Assembly: GCA_910576205.1 (NCBI GenBank)
Contig: CAJTHL010000011.1
Location: forward strand, 62,001-126,000
Length of the DNA: 64,000 nt
Source: Clostridia bacterium
Lineage (GTDB): Bacteria; Bacillota; Clostridia; Lachnospirales; Lachnospiraceae
Direction of reading: 5' to 3'
The notes beneath the pieces were generated by a model, which worked only from the letters and a program-made list of their open reading frames with translations, was not told the origin of the DNA and did no database searches. Each line of letters starts with the position of its first letter. Position 1 is the first letter of the stretch. Below, piece after piece: positions 9,271-16,317 of the stretch. The position numbers and the translations under genes were made by a program.

Positions 9271-9316
9271 CTTTTTGGAGGAGCAGAAGCCGCAAGTCAC
9301 ACACAATTTTATACAC

Positions 9317-9390
9317 GTTTCCGTAGCTCAGATGGATAGAGCGACCGCCTCCTAAGCGGTAGGTCGGGTGTTCGAGTCACCTCGGGAACG
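9317..9390 (+). tRNA. tRNA-Arg(CCT)
   Basis: It folds as a full cloverleaf: acceptor GTTTCCG / CGGGAAC with one G-U, D arm GCTC...GAGC, anticodon arm ACCGC-CTCCTAA-GCGGT giving anticodon CCT (codon AGG), and T arm with TTCGAGT. CCA is not encoded. It is the intact copy behind a broken one and sits at the left edge of the accessory region. tRNA genes are common integration sites. Confidence 0.9.
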
Positions 9391-9400
9391 CTGGGAACAT

Positions 9401-9446
9401 AGCCGAAAGCCTTGATTTTAGCGGGTTTTCGGCTTTCTTCATTTTA
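9401..9446 (+). terminator. Terminator after tRNA-Arg
   Basis: AGCCGAAA (9401-9408) pairs with TTTCGGCT (9427-9434), followed by a T-rich stretch, directly downstream of the tRNA. Confidence 0.6.
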
Positions 9447-9464
9447 GCACTGAAATCCGGTTTT

Positions 9465-9617
9465 GCTAATATGCTAATACATCTGAAAATCGATAGTTTC
9501 TTATTTTCCGAGAGAAATCGGACAGATAGCAAAGTACGATTAGCAGAAGCCCGTCTTGCTAATCAAAATGCCTTTCCTGCTAATTCCCCGAAAAATGTTG
9601 CTAAAAATCGTGCTAAT
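9465..9617 (+). repeat. Cluster of GCTAAT repeats
   Basis: Five exact GCTAAT copies start at 9465, 9473, 9558, 9579 and 9612. One inverted copy (ATTAGC) is at 9539-9544 and one variant (GCTAAA) at 9600. The copies at 9558, 9579 and 9600 are spaced exactly 21 bases apart. No convincing gene lies in this 350-base stretch between the tRNA terminator and the small gene at 9742. The array resembles binding sites for an integrase, excisionase or repressor next to an attachment site; which one is unknown. Confidence 0.5.
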
Positions 9618-9741
9618 TTGAAAGGCGATAGTTCCAAGTTCAATAGCTTGTTTTATAGGTTTACCTGTTACCAGATACGGCACATTTGAGTATCCCATCG
9701 CTTCTATAATATAATGGAAGCAGGAAAGGACGGTGAGCTGC

Positions 9742-9921
9742 ATGAGAGAAAAGAAAACTCACATATATGTGGATAGCCAAGAAAAAAGCATTTTATTACA
9801 TACCCTTGTGGAGCTGAAAAACCAGCTCATACGGCAAGGCAAATATGGGGACTACGTTGACGAGCTTATCTTCAAGGTAGCCAATGCCCCCATCAAGAAA
9901 GTAAAAATTGAATATGTCTAA
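9742..9921 (+). CDS. Small conserved integrative-element protein, unknown function
   Basis: A 59-residue basic protein (MREKKTHIYVDSQEKSILLH...VKIEYV) with no membrane helix. From memory, similar small proteins ending in KVK(I/V)EYV recur in clostridial conjugative elements next to an XRE regulator, and here an XRE remnant lies convergently right behind it. The ATG at 9742 is preferred over the GTG at 9733 because AAGGA lies 11 bases upstream of the ATG. Function unknown. Confidence 0.6.
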   Translation: MREKKTHIYVDSQEKSILLHTLVELKNQLIRQGKYGDYVDELIFKVANAPIKKVKIEYV

Positions 9922-10042
9922 GGCACATCTTTATGAAGCCGCTTATTCTTAACCCTTGTCATCCCTCTGGCTTCGCGGGCTTTCTTGATAGCCTGTCCTA
10001 TCGGCGTAAATCGAAGTCAAAATGATTGTTCCTTTCGTCCAT
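9918..10042 (-). pseudogene. XRE/Cro-type regulator remnant
   Basis: An ATG at 10042 with an AGGTGG site reads MDERNNHFDFD and then hits a stop. One base off, the frame continues FTPIGQAIKKAREARGMTR, the first helix of a Cro/CI-type DNA-binding domain, and then ends within about 15 residues. So the gene has a one-base frameshift and has lost its C-terminal part. From memory, intact versions of this regulator are found beside the same small gene in clostridial integrative elements. Confidence 0.6.
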
Positions 10043-10238
10043 TAGCTCACCACCTATACTTTGAAAATCTTACCCTTATATTTTACAGAGATGTGGCTTC
10101 CAGTTAAACAATGTGAAATCTCTCAATATAAGAGACTAAATCTCCTATACTAAGAGGTTTCTATGCTAAAAGACTGTCAACATATATTATGAGTGAGCCA
10201 GACGCATAAGACGCAGAGCCAATAAGCAAATAAAAATT

Positions 10239-10598
10239 TTATTTTTTAGATTTGCAACAAGTAGATTTAATATCCGATTCCTCTAAATAAACTGTTCCCC
10301 AATCACACATAGCATCTAAAATGGGAGTAAGAGTATTACCGAAATCTGTTAAAGAGTATTCCGTTCTCGGCGGGACAACAGGATAGACTTTTCTGTTAAT
10401 CAGTCCATCGTTTTCAAGTTCTCTCAACTGTTGGGCTAACATTTTATCGGTTGCCTTTGGAACTAACTTGTGTAGTTCACTATATCGTAAGGTTTTCCCC
10501 ATAAGATGCCACAGAATAACAGATTTATATTTTCCACCTATTAAATCAATCGTTGCTTCCACAGGGCAATTATATCCATTTTTACAATTTGTATTCAT
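10239..10598 (-). CDS. HxlR-family transcriptional regulator
   Basis: A 119-residue winged-helix protein with the HxlR core (CPVEATIDLIGGKYKSVILWHL near residue 11; LAQQLRELENDGLINRKVY; PPRTEYSLTDFG). The cysteine at position 11 is where redox- or electrophile-sensing HxlR proteins such as YodB carry their sensor Cys, and two more cysteines end the protein. It is divergent from the nitroreductase gene with a palindrome between them, so it most likely represses that gene and itself. The sensed compound is not known. Confidence 0.85.
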   Translation of the reverse strand: MNTNCKNGYNCPVEATIDLIGGKYKSVILWHLMGKTLRYSELHKLVPKATDKMLAQQLRELENDGLINRKVYPVVPPRTEYSLTDFGNTLTPILDAMCDWGTVYLEESDIKSTCCKSKK

Positions 10599-10615
10599 AG
10601 AAATTCTCCTAACTT

Positions 10616-10644
10616 ACTTTTTAGGTAGTATATACCCAAAAAGT
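10616..10644. promoter_or_regulatory. Palindromic operator between hxlR-type gene and nitroreductase
   Basis: ACTTTTTAGGTA (10616-10627) and TACCCAAAAAGT (10633-10644) are inverted copies with one mismatch pair around a 5-base centre. It lies just upstream of the -35 of the nitroreductase promoter, a likely binding site for the divergent HxlR regulator. Confidence 0.6.
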
Positions 10645-10650
10645 GCATTC

Positions 10651-10678
10651 TTGCAAACTGATTTATTTTCGCTATAAT
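10651..10678 (+). promoter_or_regulatory. Promoter of the nitroreductase gene
   Basis: TTGCAA (10651-10656) and TATAAT (10673-10678) are separated by 16 bases, 50 bases before the start codon and directly after the palindromic operator. Confidence 0.65.
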
Positions 10679-10727
10679 TATAGTATAGGGAAACCTAAAA
10701 ATCAAGTTTATAGCAGGAGGAAAACTT

Positions 10728-11246
10728 ATGAACTTCTTAGAAATTGCTAAATCACGGTATTCCGTCCGTGATTACACAAGTCAAAAGGTAGAGCAGGAAA
10801 AGTTAGAAAAGATTTTGTTTGCTGCTCATGTTGCACCTACCGCAGCCAATTTGCAGCCTGTCCGTCTTATTGTTGTGCAAGAGGATGAGGGATTAAACAA
10901 AATCGGAAAAGCTGCAAACCTTTACGGAGCACCTCTGGCAATCATTGTTTGTTCCGAACATACTAAAGCATGGACTCGTCCATTCGACAGAAAGCAGACT
11001 GTTGATATAGATGCGTCAATTCTTACAGACCACATGATGATGGAAGCAACCGAGTTGGGATTAGGTTCTGTATGGATTTGCTACTTCAAGCCCGATGTCA
11101 TCAAAAAGGAATTTCAACTGCCAGATACCCTTGAGCCTATTAACATTTTGGCGATTGGTTATTCAAATGAAAATCCTGCTGACCCAGAGCGTCATGCTAC
11201 ACAGCGTATTTCTTTGGATGAGTTAGTCCATTACGAAAAGCTGTAA
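10728..11246 (+). CDS. Nitroreductase-family FMN oxidoreductase
   Basis: The 172-residue protein has the nitroreductase fold signatures RYSVRDYTSQKV at residues 10-21, the APTAANLQP segment that contributes to FMN and substrate binding, and the C-terminal ILAIGYSNE segment. It should be a cytoplasmic FMN-dependent NAD(P)H reductase of nitro- or quinone-type compounds. The start is set by AGGAGG eight bases upstream. It is divergent from an HxlR regulator and followed by an FMN-controlled flavin uptake cassette, which fits a demand for FMN. The substrate cannot be told. Confidence 0.88.
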   Translation: MNFLEIAKSRYSVRDYTSQKVEQEKLEKILFAAHVAPTAANLQPVRLIVVQEDEGLNKIGKAANLYGAPLAIIVCSEHTKAWTRPFDRKQTVDIDASILTDHMMMEATELGLGSVWICYFKPDVIKKEFQLPDTLEPINILAIGYSNENPADPERHATQRISLDELVHYEKL

Positions 11247-11359
11247 CCGAAACAACCGTTTGTGTAAAAGCAGGCACTTCCGAAAAGTTTCCGAAATGTA
11301 CGGATTATCTTGAAAAGTCACAAACAGCAATCTATAATTTATCTGACAACTGAATAATT

Positions 11360-11494
11360 GTATCTTCAGGGCAGGGTGAAATTCCCGATTGGCGGTATAG
11401 TCCGCGAGCGTGAAAACGCAGGACTTGGCAGAGTTCAAGTCAGGATTTGGTGAAATTCCAAGACCAACAGTATAGTCTGGATAGAAGAAGATAG
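11360..11494 (+). ncRNA. FMN riboswitch (RFN element)
   Basis: The conserved RFN blocks are all visible: ATCTTCAGGGCAGGGTGAAA, TTGGCGGTATAGTCCGCGAG, GGATTTGGTGAAATTCC, AGACCAACAGTATAGTCTGG and the closing GAAGAAGAT. The last block pairs with the opening ATCTTC to form P1. It is followed by a terminator-type hairpin and then by a RibU transporter gene. FMN binding should switch off riboflavin uptake. Confidence 0.95.
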
Positions 11495-11547
11495 AGTTTG
11501 TGTGTTATGCCGTTGATTTGCTAACATATGATATTTCTTTGACTTTT

Positions 11548-11586
11548 TAGCATCTGAAAGATACTTTTTTCAGATGCTAATTTTAT
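11548..11586 (+). terminator. Expression-platform terminator of the FMN riboswitch
   Basis: Perfect 12-base arms (11548-11559 and 11568-11579) around an 8-base loop, followed by ATTTTATT, lie between the aptamer and ribU. Confidence 0.75.
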
Positions 11587-11605
11587 TATACGGAGGAATT
11601 TACTT

Positions 11606-12256
11606 ATGGAAAGTAAAACAAAAAGAATGACTGCAATGGCGATGCTTGTTGCGATGGCTTACATTATGGCAATGATTGGGCGAGTTCCTGTTGTTCTATT
11701 TTTGAAGTACGACCCAAAAGACATAATTATAACTTTAGGTGGCTTAATGTATGGACCACTAACAGCCCGCATTGTATCTGTTGTCGTATCACTAATTCAA
11801 ATGGTTACAACCAGCAGTACGGGTATTTGGGGATGTATTATGAACATAATATCGACATGTGCTTTTTCATGTGTGGCAGCTTTTATTTATAAAAAGAAGC
11901 GTACCTTATCTGGAGCTGTTATAGGCTTATTGGCAGGAATTATCTCAATGGCGTCCGTTATGCTTGTATGGAATTATTTGGTAGCTCCAATTTATATGGG
12001 ATACCCTCGTGAAGCAATTGTCAAACTGTTATTGCCTGCTTTTCTCCCTTTCAACTTGATTAAAGGCGGGCTGAACGCAGCATTTACATTTATGCTTTAC
12101 AAGCCTGTAACAACGGCATTACGCAAAACAGGTTATTTATCAGTTTCTCAAAATGATACATTGCAAAATAAAAAGCCAATTGGCTTATGGATACTTTCGG
12201 GCATTATAATCGTTACTTGTGTTTTGCTGATATTATCCATGAATGAAATTATATGA
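11606..12256 (+). CDS. ribU: Riboflavin ECF transporter S component RibU
   Basis: The 216-residue hydrophobic protein has about six membrane helices. It matches the RibU family in length, in the N-terminal MAMLVAMAYIMAMIGRVPV helix and in the LKYDPKDI loop between helices 1 and 2. It binds riboflavin and works with the shared EcfA/EcfA'/EcfT module, which is not encoded here. It sits directly behind an FMN riboswitch, which supports the substrate assignment strongly. CGGAGG lies 10 bases upstream of the start. The next gene begins 9 bases after the stop. Confidence 0.93.
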   Translation: MESKTKRMTAMAMLVAMAYIMAMIGRVPVVLFLKYDPKDIIITLGGLMYGPLTARIVSVVVSLIQMVTTSSTGIWGCIMNIISTCAFSCVAAFIYKKKRTLSGAVIGLLAGIISMASVMLVWNYLVAPIYMGYPREAIVKLLLPAFLPFNLIKGGLNAAFTFMLYKPVTTALRKTGYLSVSQNDTLQNKKPIGLWILSGIIIVTCVLLILSMNEII

Positions 12257-12265
12257 GGAATTATT

Positions 12266-12961
12266 ATGAGCCAGACTTTAGATAGTTCTCCTTTATATAC
12301 TCTTTCGGGTGAAGTTATACACGGGCGTGGCATAGGGAAATTAGTGGGGATGCCGACTGCTAATTTGCAGATATTATCAGAAACAGACTTGCCGCCAAGT
12401 GGAGTTTATGTTTCAAAAATTGAATATAAAGGCAATACATATTGCGGAGTAACGAATATAGGCACTCGTCCAACAGTTGATAATGATAGCGAAATATCCG
12501 TTGAAACGCATATTTTGAACTTTAATCAAAGGATATATGGGGAGCAATTAGAAATTTATCTTTTCAAGATGCTTCGCTGTATCCGTAAATTTGAAGATTT
12601 TTCTGCCCTTTTGGAACAGATACGAAAGGATTGTATTGTTACACAAGAGTTTTTCGGAATTAAAAAAACTTATTCACGGCTGCAAATGGATATTGAAAAA
12701 CATCAGACGAAAATTGATAATCACGCAGTTTGCTTATCAAATAAAGAGTTTGATGTGCTGTATATGCTGTATTCAAATCCCGATGTTACTTTTACAAAAG
12801 AGCAGATTTTTGAAGCGGTTTGGCATGAGCCATCAGTAGGATGCTGCCATGCCGTAGAAAATACAGTTTTCCAAATCAGAAAAAAGTGCAAAGTAATTTC
12901 AGAAAATACTGAGTTTATCACAACGGTAGTTGGGTACGGATATAAGTTTTTTTGTAATTAG
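12266..12961 (+). CDS. Riboflavin kinase fused to an OmpR/PhoB-type winged-helix DNA-binding domain
   Basis: The 231-residue protein joins two domains. Residues about 10-132 are a riboflavin kinase: GRGIGKLVGMPTANL carries the PTAN nucleotide/metal motif at 30-33, and VETHILNFNQRIYGEQL carries the catalytic Glu at 80. The FAD-synthetase half of bacterial RibF is absent. Residues about 150-231 are a winged-helix domain of the OmpR/PhoB C-terminal type (LSNKEFDVLYML; TKEQIFEAVW; VENTVFQIRKK; VVGYGYKFF). The protein may make FMN from imported riboflavin and bind DNA. It is translated between ribU and a phosphatase gene in one operon. The regulatory role is inference. Confidence 0.85.
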   Translation: MSQTLDSSPLYTLSGEVIHGRGIGKLVGMPTANLQILSETDLPPSGVYVSKIEYKGNTYCGVTNIGTRPTVDNDSEISVETHILNFNQRIYGEQLEIYLFKMLRCIRKFEDFSALLEQIRKDCIVTQEFFGIKKTYSRLQMDIEKHQTKIDNHAVCLSNKEFDVLYMLYSNPDVTFTKEQIFEAVWHEPSVGCCHAVENTVFQIRKKCKVISENTEFITTVVGYGYKFFCN

Positions 12962-12983
12962 TGAGATTAAAGCGAGGTGAAAA

Positions 12984-13634
12984 ATGGTTATTTTCTACAT
13001 AGTTAGACATGGACAAACTCTTTTGAATTTCTTAAATCGAGCACAAGGGTGGATTGATTCACCACTTACCGATGATGGAAAGCAAGCAGCGTTGAATTTA
13101 GGTGAAAAGCTAAGAACGATAAACTTTCATGCCGTATATACAAGCGATATGTCACGGGCAATACAGACAGCAAAATGGATTTTGTCAGCGAGTGGACAAT
13201 CTACTATGTCTATCTGGCAGGATACAAGATTGCGAGAATGGTGTCTTGGAAACATGGAAGCAGAGGATAACACAACTTTTGTGAACAATATAGCCAAATG
13301 GTTAGGAGGTATATCTTCTTTTGGGGAATTAAATAGAAGGCTTCCAGATGTCGCAACAGCCATTCATGACCATGATACAACTGGAATGACCGAATCATTT
13401 TCAAATATTGCAAATCGTCTAAAAAGTATATTTATAGAAATTTCTCAAAGCAATTATGCAAAAGAAAACACCTACAATGTGTTAGTTGTTACTCATGCTT
13501 TTACAATAAAGACATTATTCTATTTGTTTGCACCAGAACAGTTAAGTATGATTGAAAAAGTAAAAAATGCGACTATTTCACAGCTTAAATTTGACGGTAG
13601 TAACTTTTCCTTAATGGTGGATACAGATTTGTGA
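12984..13634 (+). CDS. Histidine phosphatase family protein (phosphoglycerate mutase-like)
   Basis: The 216-residue protein opens with the RHG catalytic motif (YIVRHGQT, His at 9), followed by SPLTDDGKQAA and the second catalytic histidine in LVVTHAFTIK. These enzymes remove phosphate from small molecules or proteins through a phosphohistidine. It is the last gene of the riboswitch operon, 22 bases after the riboflavin kinase fusion, with GCGAGGTG as ribosome binding site. A flavin-nucleotide phosphatase role would fit but is only suggested by position. Confidence 0.8.
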   Translation: MVIFYIVRHGQTLLNFLNRAQGWIDSPLTDDGKQAALNLGEKLRTINFHAVYTSDMSRAIQTAKWILSASGQSTMSIWQDTRLREWCLGNMEAEDNTTFVNNIAKWLGGISSFGELNRRLPDVATAIHDHDTTGMTESFSNIANRLKSIFIEISQSNYAKENTYNVLVVTHAFTIKTLFYLFAPEQLSMIEKVKNATISQLKFDGSNFSLMVDTDL

Positions 13635-13654
13635 TTATGGCTAACAGATAAAAC

Positions 13655-13700
13655 AAAAGTAGCTGTCCGCCAAGGTAGTGACCTTAGTGGACAGCTTTTA
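13655..13700. terminator. Bidirectional terminator between the flavin operon and the second HxlR gene
   Basis: AGCTGTCC (13661-13668) pairs with GGACAGCT (13689-13696), with an inner AAGGT/ACCTT stem. A-rich and T-rich flanks on the two sides allow it to act for both convergent genes. Confidence 0.75.
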
Positions 13701-14030
13701 TTAAAGATTTAGGTTTTCATCTCCCCATTGTTTCATGTGTTCAAAAACGGGAATGAAACTTTTGCCTAAATCAGTAAGGTTATACTCTACACGGGGAGGT
13801 ACTTCTTTATAGTCATAACGGGTAATGAAGCCGTCGGCTTCCAGTTCTCGAAGCTGCTTTGTCAGGCTTGATTCCGTAATGTCACCGATATGCCTGCGAA
13901 GCTCTCCAAAGCGGTGTATATCCCGAAAGGCGATGTAATAGATAATTTCAATTTTCCATTTACCGCCCAAGATTTTTTGTATGGTAGAAACTGTTTTGCA
14001 GCGTTCAACAGCCAATGTACTTTTTTTCAT
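13701..14030 (-). CDS. HxlR-family transcriptional regulator
   Basis: A 109-residue HxlR winged helix: CKTVSTIQKILGGKWKIEIIYYI from residue 11, then LTKQLRELEADGFITRYDY and VPPRVEYNLTDLG. As in the first HxlR protein here, a Cys is at residue 11. The Met at 14030 is chosen because AAAGGAG lies ten bases upstream; the longer frame has no site. It is divergent from the two radical-SAM genes and probably regulates them. Confidence 0.83.
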   Translation of the reverse strand: MKKSTLAVERCKTVSTIQKILGGKWKIEIIYYIAFRDIHRFGELRRHIGDITESSLTKQLRELEADGFITRYDYKEVPPRVEYNLTDLGKSFIPVFEHMKQWGDENLNL

Positions 14031-14121
14031 TCCTGCCACTCCTTTCAAAGACAGTATAACACACCTTTTCCGAAAAATCAATGTACCGTTATTGAACATG
14101 TACTACATAAAAATACAGTAC

Positions 14122-14149
14122 TTGTAAAATCATCGTACAAAAGTATAAT
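14122..14149 (+). promoter_or_regulatory. Promoter of the radical-SAM pair, with imperfect palindrome
   Basis: TTGTAA (14122-14127) and TATAAT (14144-14149) are 16 bases apart. The interval holds an imperfect inverted repeat (ACTTGTA ... TACAAAAGT) that could be the operator of the divergent HxlR regulator. Confidence 0.55.
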
Positions 14150-14181
14150 TAGTATAAACTCACAGAAAAGGAGATGTGTTT

Positions 14182-15081
14182 ATGCACTACACAGGAACAA
14201 TTTGGCGACCGCCGTATGAAGCGGCATCAATTTTGTTGGAAGTAACGGCAGGCTGTACGCATCATAAATGCAAGTTTTGTACCTTATATAATGACTTGCC
14301 GTTCAAATTCAGAATGTCCCCTCTGGAGGATATTGAGAGTGATTTATGGGAGGTTAAAAGAGCAACGAGAGGTTGGAACAGCGGGCGTATTGACCGAGTA
14401 TTTTTGACGGGAGCTAACCCCTTTGTTTTGTCTTATGACAAATTAACTGCGATTGCAGAGCTAATCCGCAAATATCTCCCGTCAGTTACATCTATCGGCT
14501 CGTTTGCGAGGATTACAGATGTCACCCCTAAAACCGATGAGGAACTTGCCAAACTGCGGGCTATGGGATATGACGGTCTGACAATAGGAATAGAAACAGG
14601 CGATGACGAAGCCCTGCGGTTTATGAACAAGGGATATACCTCGGCGGACATTATAGAGCAATGCCAGAGATTAGATGCAGTAGGCATTCATTACAGTTTC
14701 TTTTACTTGGTGAGCATTTCCGGGGCGGGGCGGGGAGAAATCGGAGCAAAATTGACGGCTGAACTATGCAACCAGATACACCCTACGCTTATCGGGGCAA
14801 ATATGCTTACAATTTATCCCGATTCTGAACTTTATGCTGAAATACAGCGTGGGAACTGGCAAGAGGAAGGCGAACTTGAAAAATACAAAGAGGTACGGAC
14901 GCTCATTGAAAATTTGCAGATACCTACCATTTTTGCGGCAATGGGAGCTTCCAATGCGTACCAGTTTCATGGGCAACTGCCGAAAGACAAGAAAAAACTG
15001 TTGGCGTTTCTCGATGAAATCATAGGAAATGTCAGCGAAGAAGAATTACAGCGGTATAGAAAAAGCGTTCATCATCTGTAA
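14182..15081 (+). CDS. Radical SAM protein, CX4CX2C type (first of two)
   Basis: The 299-residue protein has GCTHHKCKFCTLY near residue 28, a cluster-binding motif with CX4CX2C spacing rather than the usual CX3CX2C. TGANPF and MGYDGLTIGIETGDD are consistent with a radical-SAM barrel related to the Elp3/oxygen-independent coproporphyrinogen oxidase-like group. It should bind a 4Fe-4S cluster and SAM; the reaction is unknown. The ATG at 14182 is chosen because AAAGGAG lies eight bases upstream. A paralogue sharing the opening MH(Y/F)TGxxWRPPYEA follows 18 bases later. Confidence 0.82.
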   Translation: MHYTGTIWRPPYEAASILLEVTAGCTHHKCKFCTLYNDLPFKFRMSPLEDIESDLWEVKRATRGWNSGRIDRVFLTGANPFVLSYDKLTAIAELIRKYLPSVTSIGSFARITDVTPKTDEELAKLRAMGYDGLTIGIETGDDEALRFMNKGYTSADIIEQCQRLDAVGIHYSFFYLVSISGAGRGEIGAKLTAELCNQIHPTLIGANMLTIYPDSELYAEIQRGNWQEEGELEKYKEVRTLIENLQIPTIFAAMGASNAYQFHGQLPKDKKKLLAFLDEIIGNVSEEELQRYRKSVHHL

Positions 15082-15099
15082 GTGAAAGGAGGGGCAATC

Positions 15100-15996
15100 A
15101 TGCACTTTACAGGCAGAACTTGGCGACCACCGTATGAAGCTCATTCGGTTATCATACAGGCTACCTCTGGCTGCACCTATAACAAATGCAAGTTTTGTAG
15201 CCTGTATAAAAATGAGTGCTTCCGAATGTCGCCCATTGAGGAATTTGAGGAAGATTTAGCGGAGATAAAAAGCTATCAGCCAAACGCCCGAAGGATTTTC
15301 TGGACGGGCGCTAACCCGTTCGCAATGAGATATGAAAATCTTAAACTACGGGCATTGACGGTAAGGGACTATCTGATTAAGTGTCAGACAATGGCTATGT
15401 TTGCGAGCATCCGTGATATTAAAAACAAAGAGGTATGGCAGCTTAGAAAATTAAGAGCGATGGGTATTAACGGACTAAGCATCGGTGTGGAAAGCGGCGA
15501 TGATGAAACGCTTGCCCTTGCCAATAAAGGATATACCTCGGCGGATATTCTGGAGCAATGCAGGAAATTGGACGAAGCAGGCATTGAATACTACTTTGTT
15601 TATATGACAGGGCTTGCGGGAAAAGGCGGCGGATACCAAAATGCAAGGAATAGTGCAGAGCTGTTCAGTCAGCTTAATCCGTATTTTATTTCTGTGGACT
15701 CTCTCACACTTTTTCCAAACACAGAGCTTTACCAGATGGCACAGCAGGGATTGTTTGTACCTGCCGAAGAAAAAGAGCGTATTCTTGAATTGCAAATCCT
15801 AATCAATAACGTAAATATACGCACACACCTGTTTGCGAACACGGTATCTAATTTCACGCCCGTAACGGCGTATCTTCCCTATGACCGTGAAAAGGTAACA
15901 AACGAGCTGCAATTTGTTTTAGATAACACAGACGAAAGGGAGATGCAGGAATATAGAAATAATTTGAAGTCTTTGGGATTAAGGCTTGTATTTTAA
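15100..15996 (+). CDS. Radical SAM protein, CX4CX2C type (second of two)
   Basis: The 298-residue protein is a paralogue of the preceding gene: same opening (MHFTGRTWRPPYEA), SGCTYNKCKFCSLY with CX4CX2C spacing, TGANPFAMRYENL and MGINGLSIGVESGDDETL. The two align over their whole length, with the best agreement in the cluster loop and the GYTSADI(I/L)EQC segment. The start at 15100 has AAAGGAGG ten bases upstream. The pair probably acts together or on related substrates; the reaction is unknown. Two hairpins follow the stop. Confidence 0.82.
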   Translation: MHFTGRTWRPPYEAHSVIIQATSGCTYNKCKFCSLYKNECFRMSPIEEFEEDLAEIKSYQPNARRIFWTGANPFAMRYENLKLRALTVRDYLIKCQTMAMFASIRDIKNKEVWQLRKLRAMGINGLSIGVESGDDETLALANKGYTSADILEQCRKLDEAGIEYYFVYMTGLAGKGGGYQNARNSAELFSQLNPYFISVDSLTLFPNTELYQMAQQGLFVPAEEKERILELQILINNVNIRTHLFANTVSNFTPVTAYLPYDREKVTNELQFVLDNTDEREMQEYRNNLKSLGLRLVF

Positions 15997-16001
15997 GTTA
16001 T

Positions 16002-16038
16002 AGCCCACCAAATAAAAAAAACAGCGTTTTGGTGGGCT
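16002..16038 (+). terminator. Hairpin after the radical-SAM pair
   Basis: AGCCCACCAAA (16002-16012) and TTTGGTGGGCT (16028-16038) are perfect 11-base arms with an A-rich loop, starting 6 bases after the stop codon. There is no T-run after it, so it may be an RNA-stabilising hairpin rather than a terminator. Confidence 0.55.
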
Positions 16039-16069
16039 GTATCTTCACGCCCAAATGAAAATAGTTTAA

Positions 16070-16107
16070 CCCTCCAGACCTGTTTTAGTTTGGAGGGATT
16101 TTTTTTG
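16070..16107 (+). terminator. Intrinsic terminator
   Basis: CCCTCCA (16070-16076) pairs with TGGAGGG (16091-16097), followed by a run of T. Confidence 0.75.
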
Positions 16108-16317
16108 CTTGCAAGCAGCAACTTCTACTTACATATATCATACCGAAGATGGGCTGATAACCTGTAAAAAAAATCCTCGCCACCGCAAGGGGGCTTTGTA
16201 CCTCAAAAGTAGAAGTCAAATTTCTACATAATAGAAATAAACTCTCCTTAAACCGTAAGGGTATGACAGCCTTTGCGGTTTTTCTTTTGTCGTTTTTTGC
16301 AGGAATGTCATTCAATT

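Noticed and set aside
9471..9689. Plus-strand frame of 72 residues in the GCTAAT array
   Set aside because: No ribosome binding site, low-complexity content imposed by the repeats, and no resemblance to a protein.
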